A DNA stretch of 52,869 bases from Candidatus Acidiferrales bacterium (GTDB taxonomy: Bacteria; Acidobacteriota; Terriglobia; Acidiferrales; DATBWB01). The stretch is from NCBI GenBank assembly GCA_036514995.1, contig DATBWB010000012.1:1-52869 (forward strand), read 5' to 3'. Made by a program: the position numbers and the translations under genes. Positions within the stretch are counted from its first letter, which is position 1; each line of letters opens with the position of its first letter. Positions 11,301 to 18,849 of this stretch are shown in pieces. The notes beneath the pieces are model-generated. The model made no database searches, was not told the DNA's origin, and saw nothing but the letters and a program-made list of their open reading frames with translations.

Positions 11301-11777
11301 GAAGTGGAGGAGATTCGCCTCGCCGGGTTCGTTCACGACGTCGGCAAGGTGGGCATCCCCGAACGCATCTTGCACAAGCCGGCGCGGCTTGACCCGGATG
11401 AGTGGGAAGTCATGAAGGCTCACGCTTATCTTGGGGCGAAAATTCTGGAGCCGCTCCGGGGCATCACCTGCATCCAGGGGATGGTGAAGCACCACCACGA
11501 ATTTGTGGACGGCAGCGGCTATCCCGATGGCCTGCGCGGGACGGAGATTCCACTGGGCGCGCGCATCCTGGCGATTGCCGACGCCTACGATACGATGACC
11601 TCCGACCGCACCTACCGTCCGGCGCGCTCGCCGGAAGAAGGACTGGCCGAACTGGAACGCTGCGCCGGTTCCCAATTTGATGCCCACCTGGTGAGCCTGT
11701 TCGCTCAAGGTATTCGTTCGGAGCCCGCCGTGGAGGTTCCGGCGGCGACTCCCTCCGGCAAGGAAGAAATCCACTGA
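8367..11777 (+). CDS. Membrane GAF-GAF-GAF-GGDEF-HD-GYP signalling protein (c-di-GMP turnover)
   Basis: A 1136-residue protein. About seven hydrophobic segments fill residues 8-210, followed by three GAF-like sensor domains (about 220-380, 390-550 and 560-710). The diguanylate cyclase domain has an intact GGDEF motif at 796-800 and, five residues before it, an RRSD inhibitory site. The HD-GYP phosphodiesterase domain has HD at 990-991 and GYP at 1051-1053. Both catalytic domains keep their signature residues, so it could make and break c-di-GMP in response to small-molecule or redox signals sensed by the GAF units. The start is GTG at 8367 after AAAGGA. It is monocistronic. Confidence 0.92.
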   Translation: MATEHAMTALVLVAATTTVSGFFFLVYRLKRQPYLLWWTLGWFLLALHYGGAYLYQSAGEQRLWALAASRWLLGLAVLLLLASVRMFARLGNWPLGYLIFGLVFGTWSFLQTAPVSWHLPLNPEVGAAAVNLYIAWLFWRESRRRDSFAEALLACAFGLWALALAAQAASASFIVDPSYRLLSANLPQQLIAVLMVMTQYEDEKRRVERNMLALSSLNLATSSFGAAGEMDSMMRQALDRILNVVHVQAGCLWLRHTPPFHGRAAFLGLTERFIREVRSGSLDGYLVDTVARLGGLIVFRDLTRDESWSALEREPEFGRFVQAAQREGLRNVVGISLQAKEQVFGLMMLGTGESRCFSPAELRLLLALGHQMGIAVENSWLLQQTTRRTEELNAMREIGRVLSSTLATPRLLETIYSEIRKLFSVDNFYIAFYDAAQEMLHFAFEAVAGVVQPSRSRAAGNHLTEYMLRTRQPVLIREPFDETLGEMGQEPGRSFRSFCGVPLVLYNRAIGAMAIYHEQERQFDPGHLDVLKILASEAAIALENARLFAEEQKRSRHLAVLNNISRRAITTLEPAAMLAEIMQELSSGLSYDHIGIGILDYNAKEVSLQAEAGTHRGEIRRRVPIGSGVMGEAARDGKMVIAEKIKPEENRALLPDARSALASPIAYADQVIGVLNIERRHPGAFSPEEILLFQTLADQLAGALHNAYMFQKAQEQAITDGLTAVKTHRYFMEALQSEWKRSTRTSRCFSLVLLDLDRFKFVNDFYGHLEGDVVLQRIGRILEQNCRRSDVVARYGGDEFVILMPESPAEQARGLAIKLRAWIAADPLLHEKNITASFGLATFPMHGSTPQELIQVADASMYVAKHQGGNTVSSTDHPRFGPAHRWNKDVVEAYLGVTLKRLFATGPEAFDEVYQRLQKFMEGLPDDNGSHGVPGAVIDTVTSLAFAIDAKDHYTQGHSQKVAEYGVRLGRMLGLSEKEVEEIRLAGFVHDVGKVGIPERILHKPARLDPDEWEVMKAHAYLGAKILEPLRGITCIQGMVKHHHEFVDGSGYPDGLRGTEIPLGARILAIADAYDTMTSDRTYRPARSPEEGLAELERCAGSQFDAHLVSLFAQGIRSEPAVEVPAATPSGKEEIH

Positions 11778-11814
11778 CCGAAATGGAGCGGGCGTTGGTG
11801 GAGAGGATTTATTC

Positions 11815-12012
11815 TCACTCGCCGGCGCTGCCGACTGAGAAGCCCGGCTTGACGGTGGTCAGGACGCGCATGTTGACTTCCTTCCGGCAGAAGTCGCATT
11901 CGTCCGCATAGACGCGCTTCATGAGCAGTTCGAACATTTGGTCCGGTCCGGGATAGATGGTGTAAACACGCTTGCATTCCGGACATTCCACCTGTAGAAG
12001 GTTTCCGCTCAC
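11815..12012 (-). CDS. Small zinc-ribbon-like protein
   Basis: 65 residues with two CxxC pairs (CPEC near residue 10 and CDFC near 39), a likely zinc-binding ribbon. The GTG start at 12012 is preceded by GGGAG. No catalytic motif is seen and the function is unknown. It is convergent with the GGDEF/HD-GYP gene 37 bases away. Confidence 0.6.
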   Translation of the reverse strand: MSGNLLQVECPECKRVYTIYPGPDQMFELLMKRVYADECDFCRKEVNMRVLTTVKPGFSVGSAGE

Positions 12013-12101
12013 GCCTGGCTCCCTGGGAAGACCACCGGAAGCAGTCTAGGCGGCTCTTCGAAGCATTGTCAATGTTTGGCGCCGGGTAGCGCCGGTGGGC
12101 G

Positions 12102-12117
12102 TCCCGAAGGTTCGGGA
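12102..12117. repeat. Palindrome family B
   Basis: TCCCGAAGGTTCGGGA, a near-perfect 16-bp palindrome upstream of the OsmC-like gene. Flanking GGTAGC and GGCTACC extend it into a larger hairpin. The same core recurs at 16641, 32846 and, degenerate, at 44977 and 24974. Confidence 0.7.
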
Positions 12118-12162
12118 TTCACCCGGGCTACCACCAAACGGTGACCCAGGCCTGGAGGAACC

Positions 12163-12573
12163 ATGCAAGAAGCGAGAGTTCGCTGGGTAGAGGACGACCG
12201 ATTTCTGGCCACGACGCCGAGCGGCCACGCCGTGCCCTTCGATTCGAATCGCCAAACGAACCTGGCCCCCGGGCCCATGGAGATGCTGCTTGTTGCTCTG
12301 GGGGCCTGCACCGCGACCGACGTGGTCACCATCTTGAAGAAGAAACGGCAGCCTTTGGCCGGGCTGGAGGTTGCCGTGCGCGGCGAACGAGCTGCCACGC
12401 CGCCTACCGTGTGGACCAAACTCGAAATCCACTACCGCGTTCGCGGCCGCGGCCTGGACGAAAAAGCGGTGCGCGACGCCATCGAGCTCTCCGAAAACAA
12501 GTATTGCTCGGTCGCGGCCATGCTGAAGAAAACCGCCCCCATTCGCTTTGATTTCGAGATGACCGAGGCGTGA
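12163..12573 (+). CDS. OsmC/Ohr family peroxide-detoxifying protein
   Basis: 136 residues of the OsmC-like thiol peroxidase family, which reduces organic hydroperoxides with two cysteines. Cys49 lies in ALGACTATDVV and Cys115 in NKYCSVAAM, matching the two catalytic positions of the family. The ATG has GGAGG upstream. The next gene is ferritin-like, consistent with an oxidative-stress neighbourhood, though a separate promoter lies between them. Confidence 0.88.
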   Translation: MQEARVRWVEDDRFLATTPSGHAVPFDSNRQTNLAPGPMEMLLVALGACTATDVVTILKKKRQPLAGLEVAVRGERAATPPTVWTKLEIHYRVRGRGLDEKAVRDAIELSENKYCSVAAMLKKTAPIRFDFEMTEA

Positions 12574-12604
12574 ATTCCGAGCGAACAAGCAGGGCCGGCG
12601 GGCA

Positions 12605-12633
12605 TTGACCAAACCGGCTGCCGGCGCTATTCT
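12605..12633 (+). promoter_or_regulatory. Sigma-70 promoter for the ferritin-like gene
   Basis: TTGACC at 12605-12610, a 17-base spacer, and TATTCT at 12628-12633. The predicted start is about 30 bases before the ATG at 12671. The -35 matches 5/6 and the -10 matches 4/6. Confidence 0.5.
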
Positions 12634-12670
12634 GGCGCGGTAAGTTACACTCCCTCTCCTGGAGGAACTC

Positions 12671-13141
12671 ATGTTGCGCGGACAACAGATCGTCAAGAAC
12701 CGCGAAGAGATCGTTCGACTGCTGAACCAGGCTATGGCAGCGGAAGGACTTGCCGCCTATCGCTATCTTTATCTTTCTCGATGGCTGAGCGGGCACGGCT
12801 CCCACGAAGCCGGCGAATTTTTTTCCAAGGCGGCTGCTGAAGAAAGCGGGCACGTCGCCCAGCTCATGGAGCGCATTATTCAACTCGGCGGCGTCCCGTT
12901 GACCACACCCTCGGAGTGGGAAAAACAGACCTACGCCAAGTACGTACCGCCGCCGAAGGATCCCACCAAGGTGGCCGAAGCCATCGAGCAGAGCATTGAC
13001 GCCGAGCGCCAGGCTATCGATTTCTACAACAAACTTTGCGAAAAGGTACAGCACACCGACCACGTCACCTATCAACTGGCCGCGCAGCTTCTGGCCGACG
13101 AAGTCGAGGACGAGCATACGCTGGAGACTTTTCTCCGGTAG
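12671..13141 (+). CDS. Ferritin-like / bacterioferritin-type protein
   Basis: A 156-residue four-helix iron-binding protein. Candidate diiron ligands are E in AMAAEGLAAY, E and H in AAEESGHVAQL, E in IDAERQAI, and E/H in EVEDEHTLETFL. This resembles the bacterioferritin/Dps-like branch, which oxidises and stores iron and protects DNA from peroxide. I cannot separate those two from sequence alone. The SD GGAGG precedes the ATG. Confidence 0.82.
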   Translation: MLRGQQIVKNREEIVRLLNQAMAAEGLAAYRYLYLSRWLSGHGSHEAGEFFSKAAAEESGHVAQLMERIIQLGGVPLTTPSEWEKQTYAKYVPPPKDPTKVAEAIEQSIDAERQAIDFYNKLCEKVQHTDHVTYQLAAQLLADEVEDEHTLETFLR

Positions 13142-13177
13142 CCCGGCTGCGCCGCGCCACGTTTTTACCGCCGGTGC

Positions 13178-13207
13178 TTGATTTTGACGTTGTGCGGGCC
13201 GTAGAAT
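13178..13207 (+). promoter_or_regulatory. Candidate promoter for fabH
   Basis: TTGATT at 13178-13183, an 18-base spacer, and TAGAAT at 13202-13207, 54 bases before the fabH ATG. Confidence 0.4.
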
Positions 13208-13261
13208 TTCCGGTTCTCGATCTCTCGCTGCGATCAGCTTGGGTGCCTGGAAAGGACTCGG

Positions 13262-14260
13262 ATGGCAAAGCGCATTCCGGCGAAGATTACCGGCGTCGCC
13301 AGCTACGTTCCGCCACGCCTGCTCACCAACGCTGACCTCGCAAAGATGGTGGAGACCTCGGACGACTGGATCCGCGAGCGCACCGGAATCCGCGAGCGCC
13401 ATATGGTGGACGACGGCGTCGCTGCTTCGCACCTGGCTACCGCAGCGGCCAGGAAACTCCTGGCCCAGACCAACACTCCCCCCGAAGAAATTGAAATGAT
13501 CATCGTGGCCTCGGTGACGCCGGACATGATGTTTCCGGCCACCGCGTGCCTGGTGCAAGATCGGCTGGGGGCAAAGAACGCCTGGGGATTCGACCTTTCC
13601 GGCGCGTGCGCCGGCTTTGTCTATGCCTTGACGGTGGGCGCTCAATTTGTGGGCGCCGGCAGCCACAAGAAAGTGTTGGTGATCGGCTCGGACGTCATGA
13701 CCTCTATCCTTGATTTCACCGACCGCGCCACCTGCGTGCTCTTCGGCGACGGGGCGGGCGCCGTGCTGCTCGAACCAGCCAACGATGACCGCGAGGGGAT
13801 CCTCGATTTCATGCACGATGTGGATGGTTCCGGCGGATGTTTTCTCTACATGCCGGGCGGGGGAAGCCTCCATCCGGCCACCCAGGAAACGGTGGAGAAG
13901 CGCATGCACTGTGTCCACCAGGAGGGGCAGCAGGTCTTCAAATACGCCGTCCGCCGCATGGCTGACGTTTCCGCCCAGCTCCTCGAACGCAACGGCTTCA
14001 CGGCCAGCGACCTCAAGCTTGTGATTCCCCACCAGGCCAACGAGCGCATCATCCGCGCCATGATGGACCGCCTCGGGGTGGACGACTCGAAAGTCGTCAT
14101 CAATATCACGAAGTACGGCAATACCACCGCCGGCACCATTCCTCTCGGCATGAGCGATGCTCTCGCGGAAGGCAGATTGAAGAAGGGTGATCTGGTTCTG
14201 TTGATCGCCGTCGGGGCCGGGTACACGACCGGGGGAGTGCTGCTTCGTTGGGCGTACTAG
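13262..14260 (+). CDS. fabH: Beta-ketoacyl-ACP synthase III FabH
   Basis: Condenses an acyl-CoA starter with malonyl-ACP to begin fatty-acid synthesis. It has 332 residues and the full Cys-His-Asn triad: C116 in [10 protein letters not shown]257 in [10 protein letters not shown] and N287 in KYGNTTAGT. The N terminus shows the [13 protein letters not shown] signature. The start ATG follows AAAGGA. It stands alone without other fab genes and is convergent with the cytochrome genes. A role making the starter for a special lipid is possible but not shown. Confidence 0.95.
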   Translation: MAKRIPAKITGVASYVPPRLLTNADLAKMVETSDDWIRERTGIRERHMVDDGVAASHLATAAARKLLAQTNTPPEEIEMIIVASVTPDMMFPATACLVQDRLGAKNAWGFDLSGACAGFVYALTVGAQFVGAGSHKKVLVIGSDVMTSILDFTDRATCVLFGDGAGAVLLEPANDDREGILDFMHDVDGSGGCFLYMPGGGSLHPATQETVEKRMHCVHQEGQQVFKYAVRRMADVSAQLLERNGFTASDLKLVIPHQANERIIRAMMDRLGVDDSKVVINITKYGNTTAGTIPLGMSDALAEGRLKKGDLVLLIAVGAGYTTGGVLLRWAY

Positions 14261-14308
14261 AGGGTGCTCCAAAAAGCCTGAACCAGCGATACCGATCCCC
14301 ATCAGCCG

Positions 14309-16051
14309 CTATCTTGTGCTAGCCAGCCACGCCGCAATCTGCCTGCGGTCTTCCTCGGTGAGCTTGGGGAAAGATTCCGGCATGGGTTCTTTTAGGCCGT
14401 AGGCGCGCGGCCCCTCCAAAATTTTCACGATGTCGGCTTCGGTGCGGTTCGGCTTCAGGGTGATGCCGATCAGCGTGGGGCCGATATTTCCCTCGGCGTT
14501 GGGCCCGTGGCACATGGCGCAGGTCACCAGGAAGACCATTGGCGGGCCGCCCCGACCTGTCGGCACGCCGGCCGAGGTGACGGACACGGGAATGGGAGAG
14601 TCGAGCGCGCGCAGAAACTCAGCCAGCAAAACGCGGTCCTCTTCCGCCAACTGAGCGAACGCGGGCATCGAGTTGGGTGAAGGCTCGCCCCGATGCAATC
14701 GGGGCGAGCGCCCGTGGCCTTCCAGGAAGCGCACCAGGAATTCTTTGCTTCGCCCCCGGCGCCGCGCCAGGCCGGCCAGGGCTGGCCCCAAGGGACCGCC
14801 GCGCGCATCGGCACCGTGGCAGTTCGCGCAGTTGGCAAAGTAGAGGCGCAGCGACCGTGGCACCGCCGCAACCGGGTTCATCGCCATCGGAGCTTCCATC
14901 GGAACCGTCCGGCCAAGCTGCTGGGGTTCAAAAGGCGCGCGGGCGAAAGCCCTGGCGTCTCTTGCCTGCTGCTCGAGCTTGGCGCGCAGGGAAGGGTCCC
15001 GGCGGTCTTCAACCTTGGCCAGGGCAATGAGGCTGGCGGCAAGGGCCAGCGTCCCCGCCAGCAGGATCGTCGCAACGGGGCGGCGCAAGGGATGGCGCTC
15101 GCTCTTTCGATCGAAGAATGGCAGCAGGATGAGCGCCGCGAACAGGATTCCAGGAAGGATCACCGAGGGAATCAGCGAGAGCTCTCCGGGAAAATATTTG
15201 AGCAATTCAAAGAGCGGCAAGAAATACCACGCCGGGCGAGCGAGGTAGTCGCTGGTCGGGTCGGCCAGCGGGCCGAGCGGGACGGGCATGGCAACGGCCA
15301 GCGCCGAAAGCAGAACAAACAGCGCAAACACAAAGGCGGTGTCATAGAAGAATTGCTTGGGATAGAACCGCCCCGTTTTCGGGTCGTGTTCATGGTAGCT
15401 GCCGGCCGGGCCGGCTTTGCGGAACAAGAACAGATGAGCCACCACGAAAATCAGGATCAGCCCGGGGACGAAGAGGATATGAAGCACAAAAAAACGCGAA
15501 AGGCTGATCGTCGTCAGCTCCCTCCCGCCGAGCAGAAGCCGAGCGAGCCATGGGCCTACTACCGGAACTTCGGCGGCGATGTTGGCCCCGACCTTCGTTC
15601 CAAAATAGGCTTCCTGGTCCCACGGCAGCAGGTAGCCGGTGAAACCCAAAAGGAGAACGAGCGGCAGCAAAATCAATCCGGAAATCCAGTTCAGTTCGCG
15701 CCGGCCCTTATAGGCGCCAAAGAGAAGCGTCTGCGCCAGGTGGAGCGCCAGCACAAGGATCATGGCGCTGGCGCCGTAGTAGTGGAGGCCGCGAAGAAAA
15801 CTCCCGCCGGCAACCGCCTTCTCGATGTAAGCGACGCTCGAGTGAGCATGGTCGGAGCTGGGGACGTAATACATGACCAGAAAAGCGCCGGTCACCGCCT
15901 GGAGCAGAAAAAGGAAAAGCAAACCGCCGCCGAAGACGTAGGCCCAGCGCGGCCCGCCCGGGATGGGCTCGTCCGAGACAGCGCGGATCAACCGGCCGAG
16001 CCCGGTGCGCTCCTCGAACCAGCCGGAGACGGACCTCAGCTTAGGCGCCAC
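14309..16051 (-). CDS. Cytochrome b6-type protein fused to two c-type cytochrome domains
   Basis: The quinol-oxidising membrane subunit of a bc-type complex, 580 residues. The cytochrome b core has four heme-binding histidines, H90/H104 and H191/H206; the 15-residue second spacing is the b6 type. Subunit-IV-like helices follow. The usual PEWY loop reads PAWY at 273-276, so the Qo-site glutamate is absent. After a further membrane segment come two CxxCH heme sites, at 408-412 and 511-515, with SMPAF near 461 as a likely Met ligand. Residues about 447-456 are encoded by a palindromic repeat. The GTG start has GGTGGAG upstream. It follows the Rieske gene by nine bases. Confidence 0.9.
   Translation of the reverse strand: MAPKLRSVSGWFEERTGLGRLIRAVSDEPIPGGPRWAYVFGGGLLFLFLLQAVTGAFLVMYYVPSSDHAHSSVAYIEKAVAGGSFLRGLHYYGASAMILVLALHLAQTLLFGAYKGRRELNWISGLILLPLVLLLGFTGYLLPWDQEAYFGTKVGANIAAEVPVVGPWLARLLLGGRELTTISLSRFFVLHILFVPGLILIFVVAHLFLFRKAGPAGSYHEHDPKTGRFYPKQFFYDTAFVFALFVLLSALAVAMPVPLGPLADPTSDYLARPAWYFLPLFELLKYFPGELSLIPSVILPGILFAALILLPFFDRKSERHPLRRPVATILLAGTLALAASLIALAKVEDRRDPSLRAKLEQQARDARAFARAPFEPQQLGRTVPMEAPMAMNPVAAVPRSLRLYFANCANCHGADARGGPLGPALAGLARRRGRSKEFLVRFLEGHGRSPRLHRGEPSPNSMPAFAQLAEEDRVLLAEFLRALDSPIPVSVTSAGVPTGRGGPPMVFLVTCAMCHGPNAEGNIGPTLIGITLKPNRTEADIVKILEGPRAYGLKEPMPESFPKLTEEDRRQIAAWLASTR
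14683..14709. repeat. Family A palindrome inside the cytochrome c coding region
   Basis: Perfect 12-bp arms (GCTCGCCCCGAT and ATCGGGGCGAGC) around GCA. It lies in frame within the first c-type domain of the cytochrome fusion and encodes an Arg/Pro-rich stretch just before the presumed Met ligand. Confidence 0.8.
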
Positions 16052-16060
16052 GTCTCCACC

Positions 16061-16600
16061 TCAGGCAACGGCAATCTTTTCCTCGATGCTGGGTTTGAAG
16101 TATTGATAGCGAACATAGACCACTCCCTCGCGCACCTCATATTCCAGCGCATCCAGTCCACGCCGTGCTGGCCCGCCGATGCGATCGCCTTCTGCGTTCC
16201 AGGCGCTTCCGTGGCACGGGCAGAGGAACCCGTTCGGCGCCGCGTTCACGGTGCAGCCGAGATGCGGGCACGTGGCCGAGAAGACCTCGAGCTTTTCTCC
16301 GCGGCGCACGATCCAGATCAACCGCTGCACGTTAAATTGTCCCCAGCCGGCGATTTGAGAGATCACGACGCTCCGCTTCACCGGCTGGCCGTCCGGGATG
16401 TCTTCGAGCAGGCCGGCATCCGTCCACGGCGTCCTGCCGCCCGGACCTTGCTCGAGTGCCGGGTGGAGCGTGTAGCGCCCGGCAGCAAAGGCCACCACCG
16501 CTGCCATGGCGCCCATCATCAGCCCGGCCAGCTTGCCCAGAAACGAGCGACGTTCAAGCGGGCCAGTCGCGCTTGGTGCGTTCATCTCCAGTGGACTCAT
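16061..16600 (-). CDS. Rieske iron-sulfur protein of a cytochrome bc-type complex
   Basis: Transfers electrons from quinol to cytochrome c. A twin-arginine type signal anchor (ERRSFLGK near residue 16, then a hydrophobic segment to about 40) precedes the soluble domain. The 2Fe-2S motifs are CPHLGC at 111-116 and CPCHGS at 127-132. I chose the ATG at 16600 (GGGAG in the leader); an upstream extension lacks a ribosome site. It is about 179 residues and is cotranscribed with the cytochrome b-c fusion nine bases downstream. No separate cytochrome c1 gene is seen. Confidence 0.9.
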   Translation of the reverse strand: MSPLEMNAPSATGPLERRSFLGKLAGLMMGAMAAVVAFAAGRYTLHPALEQGPGGRTPWTDAGLLEDIPDGQPVKRSVVISQIAGWGQFNVQRLIWIVRRGEKLEVFSATCPHLGCTVNAAPNGFLCPCHGSAWNAEGDRIGGPARRGLDALEYEVREGVVYVRYQYFKPSIEEKIAVA

Positions 16601-16640
16601 TACGAGATTTCTCCCGGATGGCGCCGCCGGTGGGCGGCGA

Positions 16641-16656
16641 TCCCGAACCTTCGGGA
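16641..16656. repeat. Palindrome family B
   Basis: TCCCGAACCTTCGGGA in the leader of the Rieske gene, with a GCCGGTGGGCG context also seen beside the copy at 12102. Confidence 0.7.
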
Positions 16657-16822
16657 CACCATCTTGAGCGAAAGCCGGATTTTTATTCTTGCCGGAGCAA
16701 AGGTCTCGAGTCAAATCCCCTGGCCCCGGCTACCCGGAGTTGAAAGAGGGTATGAGACGGGAAAAGGAAATGGCGGACGGTGAGCCATCGAACATGGATC
16801 CGAATATGGATCCGAACATGGA

Positions 16823-17164
16823 TCAGGCGGAGCCGGGCACGCCCTGCCCCGGCGGAGGCGACCAATGCAATCCCCAGAAATTATCTTGTCCCATGATCTC
16901 GACTCCCATTTGCCAGGCCCGCGATGGCCAACTTTTCTTCCGCCACACGACGTGCGCCCGGGCGACCTGGCCACTGGCCACCATGGCCAGTTGGAACTCG
17001 TCGCCGATCATCAGATCCTGCCGGGAGACGACCATGGCGCCGTACCGGCTGATCACGCGGGTCTGCGCTTCTTCTTCCTCCAGCGCACCGCCTTTCTGCA
17101 CGCGGATGTAGATGGGGATTTCGAGAAGAATGCGGTTGCTTCGCCGTTTCCGGGAATAGTCCAT
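16823..17164 (-). CDS. PilZ-domain protein
   Basis: About 113 residues. The PilZ arginine motif RRSNR follows DYSRK near the N terminus, and the strand order matches PilZ. The second motif, normally D/NxSxxG, reads VISRYG, so its acidic/amide residue is Val and c-di-GMP binding may be weak or altered. I chose the ATG at 17164 with GGGAGC just upstream. It stands alone between the bc complex and the aromatic cluster. Confidence 0.75.
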   Translation of the reverse strand: MDYSRKRRSNRILLEIPIYIRVQKGGALEEEEAQTRVISRYGAMVVSRQDLMIGDEFQLAMVASGQVARAHVVWRKKSWPSRAWQMGVEIMGQDNFWGLHWSPPPGQGVPGSA

Positions 17165-17713
17165 TGAAAAGCTCCCTGCGGAGGGGATGGCACCCTCTAT
17201 TTTAGTGCATCGAGCCGAATAGTTCCCGACCAACTTGGCTTCTGTCAGTAATCAGTTACGTGCTCCCAATATTGCTGTGGCCCCGGCCTCTGCTCGGCCA
17301 TCTTTCTCTCTGTTGTGCTTCCTGAACCTCCTCTGCTTTCCTGGTCGTTTCCTCGCGTTGACTCGGCTGCCGCGGCGTCCCGCTGTGAGCCCGCTCGCGC
17401 TCGAACCATGAACCTTCCGGGAGGGCTAGGCCGGGGGACTCCCATGCCTGCCCGGTCGCCCTGGTCGAGCCCCATCAGCCACGATTACGGTGCGAGGATT
17501 CGCCCAACCGGAGCTATTCGTGCGAGGTATGGCGCATGGTATCGCTCCCCTGGCCGAGCCCGCCCCGTAAAGCGGGCTCTCCTAACCTGTGGCAAGCGAT
17601 TGAATAATAAGGACTTCTTTTGATCTAGGAGCGATCCCCGAAGGCATTTGCCAAATTGTTCCGCGAGGCAGCGGATTTGCTCCCTGTGGGGGGTTGTCTG
17701 TATATTTGAGCTG
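17165..17713. other. 549-bp spacer upstream of the aromatic-degradation cluster
   Basis: No gene can be supported. It contains an 8-bp hairpin (GAGCCCGC/GCGGGCTC, 17556-17579) and, at its right end, a dyad and a promoter-like sequence for the downstream cluster. A short Arg/Gly-rich leftward frame (17245-17475) has no conserved feature. Confidence 0.5.
17660..17706 (+). promoter_or_regulatory. Candidate promoter and operator of the benzoyl-CoA cluster
   Basis: TTGCTC at 17677-17682, an 18-base spacer and TATATT at 17701-17706. The predicted transcript start falls at or next to the ATG at 17714, suggesting a leaderless message. A dyad TCCGC-N6-GCGGA (17660-17675) touches the -35 box, where a repressor could bind. 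Confidence 0.4.
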
Positions 17714-18751
17714 ATGCCGATGCTGGCCGCGCTATACCGGGGCAGCCCGCAACTCACTATAGAAGACTGGCCCCGACCCGTGCCCGGGCCGGGCGAGCTG
17801 CTCGTGCGAGTAGCCGCTTGCGGTATCTGCCATACCGACCTCCACTATCTCGACCACGGCGTGCCTACCTTCAAAAAGCCTCCTCTCGTTCTCGGCCATG
17901 AAATCAGCGGCACGGTGGCCGGAGCGGCGGCCGGGGTAAAAAATTTTCGCGAAGGTGATCGCGTCCTGATCCCAGCCGTTCTGACTTGCGGGCAATGTCA
18001 CCTGTGCCGGAGCGGCCGCGAGAACATTTGCGAAGCGATGCGCATGCTCGGCAACCACGTGGATGGGGGTTTTGCCGAATGGGTGGTGGCGCCAGCCAAG
18101 GACTGCTTTCCGGTGCCGAATGAAATCCCGCTGGACGATGCGAGCATCATCGCCGACGCTGTCTCCACGCCCTATCATGCCGTCAAGCATCGCGCGCAAG
18201 TCCGCACCGGCAGCGTAGTGGCTGTTTTTGGTTGCGGCGGGGTAGGGATGAACGTGGTGCAATGCGCGGTGGCCGCCGGCGGGCGAGTGATTGCCGTGGA
18301 CCTCGATCCGAAGAAGCTCGAACTGGCTGGGAAGCTGGGCGCGGCCTTGACCGTGAATCCCAAAGATGTGGAACGAGTGGACAAAGAGTTGAAGAAAATC
18401 ACCGGCGGCGGCTGCGACATCGCCATCGAGGCCATCGGCAAACCGGAGACCATTCGCCTGGCGTATGAGTCGGTGCGTCGCGGCGGGCGGGTTTGCGTGA
18501 TCGGCTATAGCGCCGAAGAGGTGACGCTGGCCGTCTCCAAACTGATGTTCTACGAGCTCGAGATGGTGGGCAGCCTGGGATGTCGCCCGGTGGACTATCC
18601 CGAAATTATCGAGCTGGTGCGGATCGGGCGATTGCAGCTTGCGCCGATCATTACGGGGCGGATTCCGCTCGAGCGGATCAACGATGGCTTTGACGCGCTC
18701 CGGCAGGGCTGTGCGCTCCGAACCATCGTTCTGCCGGCCCCGGCTTCTTAG
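17714..18751 (+). CDS. had: Zinc-dependent alcohol dehydrogenase, 6-hydroxycyclohex-1-ene-1-carbonyl-CoA dehydrogenase-like
   Basis: In anaerobic benzoyl-CoA degradation, Had oxidises 6-hydroxycyclohex-1-ene-1-carbonyl-CoA to the 6-oxo compound with NAD. This 345-residue MDR enzyme has C39 (GICHTD) and GHEISG as catalytic zinc ligands. The structural zinc site is CGQCHLCRSGRENIC, and the Rossmann loop is GCGGVG. The C-terminal SKLMFYELEMVGSLGC followed by YPEI resembles known Had proteins. ATG 17714 is chosen; ATG 17720 is an alternative. The neighbouring Oah-like and reductase genes support the assignment. Substrate specificity is inferred. Confidence 0.78.
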   Translation: MPMLAALYRGSPQLTIEDWPRPVPGPGELLVRVAACGICHTDLHYLDHGVPTFKKPPLVLGHEISGTVAGAAAGVKNFREGDRVLIPAVLTCGQCHLCRSGRENICEAMRMLGNHVDGGFAEWVVAPAKDCFPVPNEIPLDDASIIADAVSTPYHAVKHRAQVRTGSVVAVFGCGGVGMNVVQCAVAAGGRVIAVDLDPKKLELAGKLGAALTVNPKDVERVDKELKKITGGGCDIAIEAIGKPETIRLAYESVRRGGRVCVIGYSAEEVTLAVSKLMFYELEMVGSLGCRPVDYPEIIELVRIGRLQLAPIITGRIPLERINDGFDALRQGCALRTIVLPAPAS

Positions 18752-18849
18752 GCGGGCCCCTTGAGGCTTGCCTGCATTCGGTCTTGTCCGGATTCGGACG
18801 TGGCCGGCAACTGATTTCTTAACGCGAATCTACTCGAGGAGGAGGCACG

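Noticed and set aside
14693-16783. A 696-codon open frame antisense to the cytochrome and Rieske genes
   Set aside because: It mirrors GC-rich codons of the real genes, lacks any recognisable domain, and the opposite strand has clear heme and Rieske motifs.
17234-17660. Possible tmRNA or other structured RNA, or an Arg/Gly-rich small gene
   Set aside because: No tag-peptide frame, no acceptor or T-arm sequence, and no conserved protein feature.
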